This document shows positions 18,038-26,238 of a DNA stretch of 64,000 nt, piece by piece. The position numbers and the translations under genes were made by a program. The notes below the pieces were generated by a model. That model was not told the DNA's origin, ran no database searches, and saw nothing but the letters and a program-made list of their open reading frames with translations. How positions within the stretch are numbered: the stretch's first letter is position 1; every line of letters starts with the position of its first letter. Location: NCBI GenBank assembly GCA_942491975.1, contig CALOCY010000004.1:2418001-2482000 (forward strand), given 5' to 3'. Source of the stretch: CALOCY01 sp942491975. GTDB taxonomy: Bacteria; Bacteroidota; Bacteroidia; Bacteroidales; Prolixibacteraceae.

Positions 18038-18907
18038 TTAATTGTTTTCTAATACTTTTCCCGTTTGGGCTAAAGCATTGTTAATCGCTTCCGGCTTTGT
18101 GGTAGTAGCGTTAAACAGTAGTTCAAGATCAACCTTTGATGGTTCGCTGTTCGTGCTTTCGGCAATAATGGTTTTTATGCCCATAACATCTTCGGTATAA
18201 ATCGCAGCTCCTTTATCAACCATTTTGGTTGTCCCTTTACCAAAATAGAGTTTCTCCGACACGCTTTCTATAGTGTGGTTGAATATGATCCTCCCATCAT
18301 CCAGAATAACAACAGCATCAATCAAACCATCCAAGTCGCGTACTTGGTGGGTCGATACAATAACGGTATGCTCTTCGGTGAGCGATGAGGCTACAATTTT
18401 ACGGAACTGGCTTTTCGAAGGAATATCCAGTCCGTTGGTCGGCTCGTCCATAATGAGCAGTTTGCAGTTGGTTGCCAACCCAAAACTTACCAGAAACTTT
18501 TTCTTCTGTCCGTACGACATATTGTTCAGTTTCCGTTCAGGTGAAAGTTCAAACTCACTAAGAAAATGCTCCATCTGATCCTTTTTAAAGCGGGGATAAA
18601 ACGGGGCATGCAGGTTAATGTATTGCTTAATGGTCATAGCAGGAAGCTCGAACTCTTCAGCAACAAAATAGATGTCCTGTAAAAATTCCGGGTTTCGGTG
18701 TTTAGGGTTATAGCCTTCCATGTCAATATCCCCTTTGTTGGGAAACAGAAGGCCCGAGATCAGTTTCAGCAGGGTAGTTTTACCTGCCCCGTTCTTACCC
18801 AGCAAACCATAAATCCGGCCTTTGGGTATTTCCAGTTGCAATTCATCAAAGAGATGTTGCTTTCGTCTGTAACTAAATGTAAGGTCATTTATTGATATCA
18901 TAAACAT
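18038..18907 (-). CDS. ABC transporter ATP-binding protein, YtrB-like
   Basis: A 289-residue ATPase: Walker A GLLGKNGAGKTT near residues 34-45, an atypical signature NMSYGQKKK in place of LSGGQ, Walker B LLIMDEPTNGLD, and switch STHQVRD. MSYGQKKK-type signatures are usual in the YtrB/EcsA-like group. It is the first gene of the GntR operon. The frame offers ATG at 18907 or two codons later at 18901; either leaves the start only a few bases from the operator. Confidence 0.85.
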   Translation of the reverse strand: MFMISINDLTFSYRRKQHLFDELQLEIPKGRIYGLLGKNGAGKTTLLKLISGLLFPNKGDIDMEGYNPKHRNPEFLQDIYFVAEEFELPAMTIKQYINLHAPFYPRFKKDQMEHFLSEFELSPERKLNNMSYGQKKKFLVSFGLATNCKLLIMDEPTNGLDIPSKSQFRKIVASSLTEEHTVIVSTHQVRDLDGLIDAVVILDDGRIIFNHTIESVSEKLYFGKGTTKMVDKGAAIYTEDVMGIKTIIAESTNSEPSKVDLELLFNATTTKPEAINNALAQTGKVLENN

Positions 18908-18912
18908 TGTTT

Positions 18913-18938
18913 TAGTGTATTACAAAACTAACACACTA
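18913..18938 (-). promoter_or_regulatory. Candidate operator of the YtrA-like GntR regulator
   Basis: A 26-bp inverted repeat of the form TAGTGTRTTA - six bases - TAAYACACTA, with one mismatched pair. Half-sites AGTGTR/YACACT resemble the AGTGTA...TACACT repeat described for YtrA in Bacillus. It lies directly downstream of the promoter's -7 box and six bases before the first start codon, where bound repressor would block transcription. Confidence 0.6.
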
Positions 18939-18971
18939 CAAATGTAAGACAATTTATTTCATATATCCAAA
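18939..18971 (-). promoter_or_regulatory. Bacteroidota-type promoter of the GntR/ABC operon
   Basis: Minus-strand TTTG, 21 bases, then TACATTTG (18939-18946), matching the TTTG-N19-21-TAnnTTTG promoter of Bacteroidota. A second possible -7 box, TAGTTTTG, lies inside the operator at 18923-18930. Confidence 0.6.
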
Positions 18972-19055
18972 CTTTTCAGGAATTATTTTGAAAAATATCT
19001 CTAATGGCCTATTTATGAAAGTATTAATTGCGTAAAGGTTGTGGAGAAAAAATAG

Positions 19056-20549
19056 TTATATCTGCTCCCATCCCCTTCGGTAAGTGTGCCTTATCCACGC
19101 TGTAACCATCTCCCGGGCATTGATCTTTTTAGTTTTTCGATCAAAGCCTGGTTGGCCTTTAATCAGGTTAAATTCATTGGAAATCTCTAATGTAAGTTGT
19201 TCCGAAGGGTCAATATTTGAGAATGCCATGTTGGGGCCATCCCATAATAACCGCTTGTTTAATGACTGTAACCTTACGGCAAGTGCCCCCAGTTGCACCG
19301 TTTCGTTTAACAATCCGGCATAGTTAAAATGAGCTGTGGGTTGCAAACGGTTTTCCACAGGCTCTTTACATGCCCTGACCCAGTCTTTTTCATGTCCCCC
19401 GTGAAAAGCTTCCGGAATACGCCGGAGTATTTTAGCCGGTTGCTGAAAGTGTTGCATCTCTTTCATGGGAAGTAATACAGGATTTTTACCATAAGCACCA
19501 CACATCATTTTCCCTTTTGTCCCGATAAAAAGGACACCTCCGTCAGGATCATTGCCCAGGGGAACACCTTGTTTCAGTTCTTCAGGACGATCGGGCAGTA
19601 ACCCTCCGTCATACCAGTGTATTTTTACCGGGGGCATGGCTATCTTAGGAAGATTGTCCCTTCGGGGAAACCACCATGTTATTTTTTGCGCCTGTGGAGG
19701 GCTCTCAAGATTAAAGGGCGTGGAGGTGGCTTCTACTGCTTCGGGGTGTTTTAGATGTAGTGCCCTGAATACCGGATCAAGCATATGGCATCCCATGTCG
19801 CCAAGGGTGCCGGAACCGAAATCCCACCATGCCCGCCATTTCCACGGGGTATAATCGGGGTGGTAATCGCGCCATGAGGCAGGCCCTATAAACAGATCCC
19901 AATCAAGTGTTTTAGGGACATGTTTACCTCTTTTGGGCAAAGTTTGAGGTTGTACCCACAACGGGCGGTTGGTCCAGGCATGTACTTCGGTTATTTCACC
20001 AATTGTTCCTGCCCAGATCCATTCACAGATCTGCTGAGCGCCTTCCCCGGAGCTTCCCTGATTGCCCATTTGTGTAACAACATTGTATTGCCGGGCTGTT
20101 TCTGTCAATACCCTTGATTCAAAAATAGAGTGGGTTAAAGGAGATTGGACATATACATGTTTGTTGAGTTTTATAGCAGAGAGGGCAGCAACAGCATGTG
20201 TGTGGTCGGGGGTTGCCACAACAACGGCATCAATATCCTTCTGTTGTTCAAGCATCTTTCTAAAGTCAGTATAGCGGGGGACTTTAGGATAACGCTTGAA
20301 AGCTGAATCAGCATAGTCCCAGTCTACATCACATAATGCAACAATATTTTCTGAACCCACATTACCCAGATTGGTAAGCCCAATACCCCCTACACCTATT
20401 CCGGCAATATTTAATTTGTTGCCGGGCAGGTTATTGCTTAATCCTGCAATAACACTACTTGGGAGTATGGTAAGTGCAAGACCGGATTTGGTGGTGGTGG
20501 AGATAAATTTTCTGCGGGATATATTTTGATCTTTTACCGTCTTTTTCAT
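19056..20549 (-). CDS. Gfo/Idh/MocA-family oxidoreductase with Tat-type signal
   Basis: A 497-residue protein. Residues 10-40 hold a twin-arginine signal (SRRKF, then a hydrophobic stretch), so it should be exported folded with its cofactor. The NAD(P)-binding Rossmann motif GIGVGGIGLTNLG is at 50-62 and the ATPDHTHA motif at 113-120. The usual EKP motif is QSP here (Q135-S136-P137, in HVYVQSPLTH), so the lysine normally taking part in catalysis is Ser. The rest fits the long Bacteroidota branch related to GH109-type enzymes. Substrate is unknown; sugar or glycan oxidation or an NAD-dependent glycosidase-type reaction is the family norm. It stands alone under its own promoter. Confidence 0.82.
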   Translation of the reverse strand: MKKTVKDQNISRRKFISTTTKSGLALTILPSSVIAGLSNNLPGNKLNIAGIGVGGIGLTNLGNVGSENIVALCDVDWDYADSAFKRYPKVPRYTDFRKMLEQQKDIDAVVVATPDHTHAVAALSAIKLNKHVYVQSPLTHSIFESRVLTETARQYNVVTQMGNQGSSGEGAQQICEWIWAGTIGEITEVHAWTNRPLWVQPQTLPKRGKHVPKTLDWDLFIGPASWRDYHPDYTPWKWRAWWDFGSGTLGDMGCHMLDPVFRALHLKHPEAVEATSTPFNLESPPQAQKITWWFPRRDNLPKIAMPPVKIHWYDGGLLPDRPEELKQGVPLGNDPDGGVLFIGTKGKMMCGAYGKNPVLLPMKEMQHFQQPAKILRRIPEAFHGGHEKDWVRACKEPVENRLQPTAHFNYAGLLNETVQLGALAVRLQSLNKRLLWDGPNMAFSNIDPSEQLTLEISNEFNLIKGQPGFDRKTKKINAREMVTAWIRHTYRRGWEQI

Positions 20550-20573
20550 GTTGCCTCAAATCTTGTTTGCTGT

Positions 20574-20604
20574 TAAAGTTATAATGAAATAAACAGGTGG
20601 CAAA
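20574..20604 (-). promoter_or_regulatory. Bacteroidota-type promoter of the oxidoreductase gene
   Basis: On the minus strand TTTG (20601-20604), 19 bases, then TAACTTTA (20574-20581), one mismatch from TAnnTTTG. It lies 25-55 bp upstream of the start codon at 20549. Confidence 0.5.
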
Positions 20605-20634
20605 GATTAAGGTCTTAAAAAAACTTAACAATTG

Positions 20635-23022
20635 CTAATATTCACTGTCAACGCGGATGGATTTGTCTTGAATTTTACGGCTTTTAGATTTAAATTTGTT
20701 AAAGCGATAGTTTAACGTAAGCTTAACTACACGTGGTTCAATTCTTTTTTCAGTGTGCAATATTTTATCCGTTTCTTTATAAACATATCTGTCATTACTG
20801 CTATTAAAAATATCACTAATTTCAAGTGTGGCAGCTAGTTTTTGCGGAATAAGATATCGTCTGTACGATAAATTAAGCCAGCCATATGCCTCTCTTTCCC
20901 CCTGGGGGGTAACTGTTGGGCTTGAAAAATAGCTCTTTAAAGAGAATCTTGATTGAGGAGAGATAATGAATGTAGAATTAAAATCAATACGGTAAACATT
21001 AGAGGAACGGGCTTTAATAGAGAGATTTTCAGGATTATTCGATTTATAATAAAAGTTCACATAAGCTTCTAAATGAAACCATTTGCACAACCTCTTTTGG
21101 TATTCTGCTTCAACTCCCAAAAGTTTTCCTGAACTTATATTTTCATATTTTGTAAAGAATACTTCATCCTTAAATCCCAGATCATCAAAATCAAGTTTCT
21201 TAAAAAAATCATCTTTCAAATCATAAAAAAATGCACCGAACGTCCATTGTCCGGCATCAATTCGCTTGATTAAACTCAATTCTATTTGATGAAGTATTTC
21301 GGGTTTCAGGTCTGGATTTCCCTGATGAAGACGGTAAAACCCGTCATATATAAAAAAGGGTTCCAGGTAATATGATTCCGGACGATTAAGGCGTTTGCTG
21401 TAGCTTGCCTGTAGCTTCAATTTTTCACTAAACTGGTAATTTAAATGAACAGATGGAAAGAGACGTGTTTTTTCCAGATTGTAAGATGCGTTATATCTGC
21501 CAGAATAACTTAGCCTTCGGTCTGCATATTCAGTACGCACTGCAAGTTGGTAACTCAGTTTGGCAATATTACCTGATAACGATAAATAGGCAGCATAAAT
21601 ATCGTGAGTAAAACAGGCATTTTCAATAAATGGATTCAGGTCAGATGTATACTGTTTATGTTTATTAATAAGATTTAATTGTATTCCACCCTCCAGTTTG
21701 ATCCCATTCTTTAATGGTAAAACATAATCTGCCTGAACCCATGTTGTATTATGGTAACCGTCCTCAGTGGCATATATAAATGAATCCGGAAGATTTTCAT
21801 TGATGTTTCGCAGTGAGAGATCATTCGTTTTTTCTCCATCAAGGTGGCCAAAATTGACAAATCCGGATAATTTATGTCCCTGATCATTAAAACGATGTTG
21901 GAAATCAATAATTGCAGTGTAATAATCTATCAATGTATACTTTTCAGCCTTCTCAGAGGTGTTTTCACCTTCACTGCTGTTTTGTGTGCGAAGCAGAATG
22001 TCATTTATTTTCCTGCCCGCATTCCCTGACAGGTTTATCGTAGTTGATTGAGATAGTTGTTGTTCAATACCGATAAAAAAAGAGGTGGTATTTTTATGAA
22101 ATCTTTGATTTGCATCAACCCTGTTTATAATATCGTTGATAGTTTCCGGCTCATATTTCTCTGCTATATAATCGCTTCTTTGAATACCATCAGCCTTATC
22201 ATAGATGGCAAAAAAGGAGGTTTTTTTACCGTTTACATTAACCACGGCATTCCCATTATATCTTTCCCCGGACTCTCCTTTAAGTGAGATTTTTCCACTA
22301 ATCAGGGAATTGCGATCTTTTTTTGTTATAATATTTACAATACCGGCGATGCCTCCGTCAGGGTTATATTTTGCACTCGGATTGGTTATAAGTTCTATTT
22401 TTTGCACATGGCCTGCGGGAATTTGCTGGAGAATAGACTGATTGTCAATAATGCTTGGTTTCCCGTCAATCAGGACCATAAAACGGGTCTCCCCTTTTAT
22501 CTCCACTTCCCCCTGCTGGTTGGTGGTAATGGATGGCAAGTTCTCCATCAATTCGGCAACAGAAGAGTACTGATCGCTAAGTTCAGTTGTTATGGGGATT
22601 ACTTTTTTATCAAGTTCGTACTCAACAATAGGAGCTTTACCCCGAACATCAATTTCATCCAAATTTTCTGAAGAGGGTTCCAATATAATCGGTCCCAGAT
22701 AATACTCATTAGTATTTTTATCCAAAAAAATTTCCGGTATTGTTTGATCTTTATAGCCCAGGTATTTTGCTAACAGGTAATAGTGTCCGTCAGGGATATC
22801 TTTGATTTCAAATTTCCCTTTTTTATTACTGGAAGCACCCGAAATTATGGTAGAGTCTTTGTACGTATAAATAAGTACATTAGCATATTCAAGAGGTGTT
22901 TTGTCCTCTTTTTCTAAAATCTTTCCTTTAATGGTGTTTTTCTTATTGTTTTCCTGAGTTTGTCCTACTGTCCGGTGTGCAGAGATAGCAAATAAAAATA
23001 CAATGAAAATAAAATTTTTCAT
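20635..23022 (-). CDS. TonB-receptor-like outer membrane beta-barrel protein
   Basis: A 795-residue outer membrane protein. Signal peptide 1-20; a carboxypeptidase-regulatory-like beta domain at about 30-115 (GKILEKEDKTPLEYANVLIY); a plug-like domain at about 140-235 (SVAELMENLPSITTNQQGEVEIKGE; NPSAKYNPDGGIAGIVNIITKK); then a large barrel to the end. This is the usual layout of the Bacteroidota outer-membrane beta-barrel family related to TonB receptors. I see no SusD partner and no neighbouring sugar enzymes, so uptake of a specific glycan is not supported. The oxidoreductase gene follows after 85 bp but has its own promoter. Confidence 0.82.
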   Translation of the reverse strand: MKNFIFIVFLFAISAHRTVGQTQENNKKNTIKGKILEKEDKTPLEYANVLIYTYKDSTIISGASSNKKGKFEIKDIPDGHYYLLAKYLGYKDQTIPEIFLDKNTNEYYLGPIILEPSSENLDEIDVRGKAPIVEYELDKKVIPITTELSDQYSSVAELMENLPSITTNQQGEVEIKGETRFMVLIDGKPSIIDNQSILQQIPAGHVQKIELITNPSAKYNPDGGIAGIVNIITKKDRNSLISGKISLKGESGERYNGNAVVNVNGKKTSFFAIYDKADGIQRSDYIAEKYEPETINDIINRVDANQRFHKNTTSFFIGIEQQLSQSTTINLSGNAGRKINDILLRTQNSSEGENTSEKAEKYTLIDYYTAIIDFQHRFNDQGHKLSGFVNFGHLDGEKTNDLSLRNINENLPDSFIYATEDGYHNTTWVQADYVLPLKNGIKLEGGIQLNLINKHKQYTSDLNPFIENACFTHDIYAAYLSLSGNIAKLSYQLAVRTEYADRRLSYSGRYNASYNLEKTRLFPSVHLNYQFSEKLKLQASYSKRLNRPESYYLEPFFIYDGFYRLHQGNPDLKPEILHQIELSLIKRIDAGQWTFGAFFYDLKDDFFKKLDFDDLGFKDEVFFTKYENISSGKLLGVEAEYQKRLCKWFHLEAYVNFYYKSNNPENLSIKARSSNVYRIDFNSTFIISPQSRFSLKSYFSSPTVTPQGEREAYGWLNLSYRRYLIPQKLAATLEISDIFNSSNDRYVYKETDKILHTEKRIEPRVVKLTLNYRFNKFKSKSRKIQDKSIRVDSEY

Positions 23023-23247
23023 AGTTTATGTTAAGGCTGTAAATAGGTGTCAGTTTATGTGGTATAGTTATGTAAAAATACATGAAATCAAATGAAATCA
23101 AAAGTGTTTTTTAACACTTTTTCACATATGCAGGATTATTTTATAACCGAGCAATAGGTAAATGTCAAATCCGGACTGAAAAATGATACGCATACGTTTG
23201 TATTCGTTTAACTAACTTTTTTCAATTTTTATATGTCAGATAAATAT
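23023..23247. other. Divergent intergenic region with hairpin and 10-bp direct repeats
   Basis: This gap separates the divergent TonB-like and arsR-like genes. It holds a perfect 9-bp hairpin with a TTTT loop at 23100-23121 (AAAAGTGTT / AACACTTTT) next to two direct GAAATCAAA copies at about 23083-23102. They lie 60-100 bp upstream of the TonB-like gene and could be a regulator site. I find no clean promoter match for that gene. Confidence 0.35.
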
Positions 23248-23267
23248 ATTTCGTAAATTTGCGAAAT
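23248..23267 (+). promoter_or_regulatory. Palindromic operator/promoter overlapping the arsR-like start codon
   Basis: A 20-bp palindrome with one mismatched pair (ATTTCG ... CGAAAT) ends inside the ATG at 23266. Its centre reads TAAATTTG (23254-23261), an exact -7 box. Promoter, operator and start codon therefore nearly coincide, which suggests autorepression and a leaderless or almost leaderless transcript. Confidence 0.55.
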
Positions 23268-23571
23268 GCGTTACAAAGAGTATTATTCCGAAGATGAAAA
23301 GCAAATGGCCTCATTTGCAAAAGCACTGGCCCATCCGGCACGTATCCTTATTTTGAAAAAACTATCCGGGGCATCGTGTTGCTACAGTGGGAATATAGCA
23401 GAAGAACTGCCCATTGCCCGTTCAACATTATCACAACACCTTAAGGAACTGAAAGAAGCCGGTTTGATCCAGGGAGAGATAGAGTCGCCCAGAATAAAGT
23501 ATTGTATCAATCGATCTAATTGGATTGTGGCAAAAAAAATGTTTGGTGACTTATTTGACGGAACAGAATGA
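23266..23571 (+). CDS. arsR: ArsR-family metal/metalloid-responsive repressor
   Basis: A 101-residue winged-helix repressor. The HTH motif is at about residues 43-68 (GNIAEELPIARSTLSQHLKELKEAGLI), and a Cys pair SCC at about 36-38 is placed as in Bacteroidota ArsR proteins, where thiols near the DNA-binding helix sense arsenite-like ligands. It heads an operon of thiol and transport proteins and lies on a palindrome that it probably binds. The ligand is not certain: arsenic or organoarsenical compounds are the best guess from the neighbours, another soft metal is possible. Confidence 0.85.
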   Translation: MRYKEYYSEDEKQMASFAKALAHPARILILKKLSGASCCYSGNIAEELPIARSTLSQHLKELKEAGLIQGEIESPRIKYCINRSNWIVAKKMFGDLFDGTE

Positions 23572-23634
23572 GTGTAAAAAATTTAGAAAAATGATTTATT
23601 CTTTTACGAAATAATTAAAATAAAGAAGCTTACT

Positions 23635-23868
23635 ATGGAAATAAAGGTTTTGGGCACTGGTTGTGCAAAGTGCAAAAAGGTAGAGCAGATTTGTAAAGAG
23701 ATTGTTGCTGAGATGAATGTTGGGGCAACGGTTACAAAAGTTGAAAATATAGCAGATATCATGGCTTACGGGGTAATGCGCACCCCCGCAGTTGTCATTA
23801 ACGAGAAAGTGATGCTTAGTGGGCGCATCCCTGCTAAAGATGAAGTGAGGGAATGGTTAAAAGATTAG
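23635..23868 (+). CDS. Small thioredoxin-like redox protein (CxxC)
   Basis: A 77-residue thioredoxin-fold protein of the redox-active disulfide protein 2 type, with TGCAKC near the N-terminus (C10 and C13, C20 nearby) and the conserved cis-proline region MRTPAVVINEKVMLSG at about 46-61. It lacks a signal peptide, so it is cytoplasmic. It lies 63 bp after arsR and probably passes electrons to the CcdA-like membrane protein encoded two genes downstream (inference). Confidence 0.85.
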   Translation: MEIKVLGTGCAKCKKVEQICKEIVAEMNVGATVTKVENIADIMAYGVMRTPAVVINEKVMLSGRIPAKDEVREWLKD

Positions 23869-23980
23869 ACCAATAAATTATTAAATTACCGGGAAAATTG
23901 GATTTTAGAGGAAACTAAAACCGTTGAATCTCAGCGAGTTTTTTTGTTAACCTGGTTATCAGAAACTAAGATTACATATT

Positions 23981-24436
23981 ATGGATAAAATTTTCTACTT
24001 GATTTTTGTTACACTGTTTTTGCTCTTTTCATGTAACGGCAGGCAACAAACTGCTGACAGCAGCACAGTAAAGGAGATAAAAAAAACATCGTCAGCATAT
24101 CCCGACAGCAGCGATGTTGCCAGTGCTAAAGTGACCGTATACTATTTTCACGGAGACCGAAAATGTATAACGTGTAAAACGGTAGGGGAAATATCAAAGC
24201 AGCTGGTTGATGACCGTTTTAAAGAAAATGCACAGGTATGCTTTCAGGATGTAAACATTGATAACGAAGAAAATGAGCAATTAGCAGAACGGTATCAGAT
24301 AACAGGTTCGGCATTGTGTGTGTCTAACGGGAAGCAAACAGAGAACCTTACCGCATTTGCTTTTGGCAATGCCCGCACAGCACCCGATAAATTGAAAGAA
24401 AAGCTCATTGAAGTAATAAATACCCAACTGAATTAG
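23981..24436 (+). CDS. ArsF-like thioredoxin-fold lipoprotein
   Basis: A 151-residue lipoprotein: lipobox LLFSC with Cys18, a low-complexity Ser/Asp/Lys linker to about residue 48, then a thioredoxin-like domain with YYFHGDRKCITCKTV (C62, C65). It matches the family named nitrophenyl compound nitroreductase subunit ArsF in Bacteroidota arsenic operons (name recalled, not searched). It should face the periplasm and be the end acceptor of a thiol relay through the next gene product. It starts 112 bp after the thioredoxin-like gene. Confidence 0.7.
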   Translation: MDKIFYLIFVTLFLLFSCNGRQQTADSSTVKEIKKTSSAYPDSSDVASAKVTVYYFHGDRKCITCKTVGEISKQLVDDRFKENAQVCFQDVNIDNEENEQLAERYQITGSALCVSNGKQTENLTAFAFGNARTAPDKLKEKLIEVINTQLN

Positions 24437-24438
24437 CT

Positions 24439-25143
24439 ATGGAGTGGTTACAGGGACTGTTCGAAGGTTCCCATTTTCCGTTATGGTCTGCTTTTTTGCT
24501 GGGATTGATGACAGCTATAAGCCCATGTCCGTTGGGCACCAATATAACGGCAATAGGTTATATCAGCCGTAATCTCGAGAATAAGAAACAGGTTTTTATC
24601 AATGGGGTAATCTACACTTTGGGCAGGGCTGTAGCTTATGTTGGCCTTGCTACTTTATTGTTTTTCGGGGCCAGTCAGTTTCATATATCCGGAATCTTCC
24701 TGAAATGGGGGGAGCGGCTGTTGGGACCGGTCTTGGTTATTTTGGGGCTCATAATGTTAGGTGTTATTCGATTAAATATCCCATTTTTCTCAAAAATGGG
24801 CGACCGGTTTGATAAAAGCAGGTTGACACGCAAATGGGATGTATTTCTATTGGGCATTGTCTTTGCCCTTGCATTTTGCCCGTATAGTGGCGTATTGTAC
24901 TTTGGCATGCTGGTACCCTTAATGTTATCAGAGGGTACATCAGGATTATTATTACCTGTAGTATTTGCAATTGCAACGGGTTTTCCGGTTATATTGTTTG
25001 CATGGCTTATCGCTTTTGCTGCCGATAAAATAGCAGGTGTATATGACCGGTTAAGACTGTTTGAACGATGGTTCAGGCGGGTAGTCGCCATACTATTCAT
25101 AGGAGTTGGGATTTATTATTGTTGGATCTTTTTTTTAGGATAA
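24439..25143 (+). CDS. CcdA/DsbD-like membrane thiol transporter (ArsG-like)
   Basis: A 234-residue membrane protein with six spans. Two membrane-embedded cysteines sit in Pro-rich motifs, SPCPLG (C30) and AFCPYSG (C147), the arrangement of the CcdA/DsbD family that carries reducing equivalents across the inner membrane. A Bacteroidota subgroup is annotated as ArsG-type aromatic arsenical efflux permease (name recalled). It starts 2 bp after the ArsF-like gene and 4 bp before the permease gene. It likely links the cytoplasmic thioredoxin-like protein with the periplasmic ArsF-like lipoprotein. Confidence 0.8.
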   Translation: MEWLQGLFEGSHFPLWSAFLLGLMTAISPCPLGTNITAIGYISRNLENKKQVFINGVIYTLGRAVAYVGLATLLFFGASQFHISGIFLKWGERLLGPVLVILGLIMLGVIRLNIPFFSKMGDRFDKSRLTRKWDVFLLGIVFALAFCPYSGVLYFGMLVPLMLSEGTSGLLLPVVFAIATGFPVILFAWLIAFAADKIAGVYDRLRLFERWFRRVVAILFIGVGIYYCWIFFLG

Positions 25144-25147
25144 AGTA

Positions 25148-26164
25148 ATGAAGATAAGAAACAGATATTTAGTACTGTTGATGCTGCCTGTATGGTATCT
25201 TGTTTACCATTACCTGGCAGTAATGGCCGATTTTTTTGTTGAAGCCCTGTTGGGGATGGAACGTGGCACCCATCTTTCCGAAACCCTCTGGTTTTTTGTA
25301 TACGAAGTACCTAAAGTATTAATGCTTTTGGTGCTGATCATATTTGTAGTGGGCATTGTACGAAGCTATTTTTCTGCGGAAAAAACACGTCAACTGCTTG
25401 CCGGGAAATCGTTGTTTGCCGGAAATGTAATGGCAGCTCTTCTGGGCATCGTAACCCCTTTCTGTTCATGTTCTGCCATTCCCCTCTTTCTCGGGTTTGT
25501 CGAGGCGGGGATACCATTAGGCGTTACCCTCTCATTTTTGATTGCAGCCCCTATGATTAATGAAGTGGCTATAGTATTGTTGTTAGGAATGTTCGGATGG
25601 AAAATAACCGTTATCTATGTGGCTACCGGACTCTCTATTGCCATTTTATCGGGATGGATTATTGGCCGGTTAGGATTGGAGCGGTACGTAATGGACTGGG
25701 TGTATGAAGTGAAAGTGGGAGAGCAGGATAACGGCAATACCAAAATAAGTTTTGATGAACGGATCAAAGCGGGTTGGGGTACTGTAAAAGAGATTGTCGG
25801 AAAGATATGGATTTATGTGGTGATCGGGATTGCTGTCGGGGCAGGGGCACACGGGTATGTGCCTGAAAATTACCTGGCCGAACTGATGGGGAAAGGGCAC
25901 TGGTATGCTGTGCCATTGGCCATAGCAGTAGGGGTGCCTTTATACTCGAATGCAGCAGGGATTATCCCCATTATCAGTGTACTCATAAGTAAAGGGGTAA
26001 GCCTGGGTACCGCACTGGCGTTTATGATGTCGGTAATTGGCCTTTCACTGCCTGAAATGATCATCCTGAAAAAAGTGTTAAAACTGCCCATGATCCTCAT
26101 TTTTGTCGGTATCGTAGCTTCTGGTATTATTTTAGTAGGTTTTATCTTTAATATTTTTTATTAA
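25148..26164 (+). CDS. YraQ/ArsP-like permease
   Basis: A 338-residue permease with about eight to ten spans and the family motif TPFCSCSAIPLF (C106, C108), followed by GIPLGVTLSFLIAAPMINE. A second repeat motif, VPLYSNAAGIIPI, lies at about 259-271. The YraQ/DUF318 family includes ArsP, which exports trivalent organoarsenicals using paired cysteines. It is the last gene of the ArsR operon. No arsenate reductase, Acr3 or ArsA is encoded nearby, so ordinary arsenite resistance is not supported. Confidence 0.8.
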   Translation: MKIRNRYLVLLMLPVWYLVYHYLAVMADFFVEALLGMERGTHLSETLWFFVYEVPKVLMLLVLIIFVVGIVRSYFSAEKTRQLLAGKSLFAGNVMAALLGIVTPFCSCSAIPLFLGFVEAGIPLGVTLSFLIAAPMINEVAIVLLLGMFGWKITVIYVATGLSIAILSGWIIGRLGLERYVMDWVYEVKVGEQDNGNTKISFDERIKAGWGTVKEIVGKIWIYVVIGIAVGAGAHGYVPENYLAELMGKGHWYAVPLAIAVGVPLYSNAAGIIPIISVLISKGVSLGTALAFMMSVIGLSLPEMIILKKVLKLPMILIFVGIVASGIILVGFIFNIFY

Positions 26165-26238
26165 CAACGATAAAATTTATAAGGGGATGTGACGTTATAA
26201 AACCGATTGGTTGTACATCATCCCAAACTTCAACTGTA

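Noticed and set aside
23266..26164. Complete arsenic resistance operon
   Set aside because: No arsenate reductase, ArsA, ArsD or Acr3 is encoded; only ArsR plus thiol and permease genes are seen.
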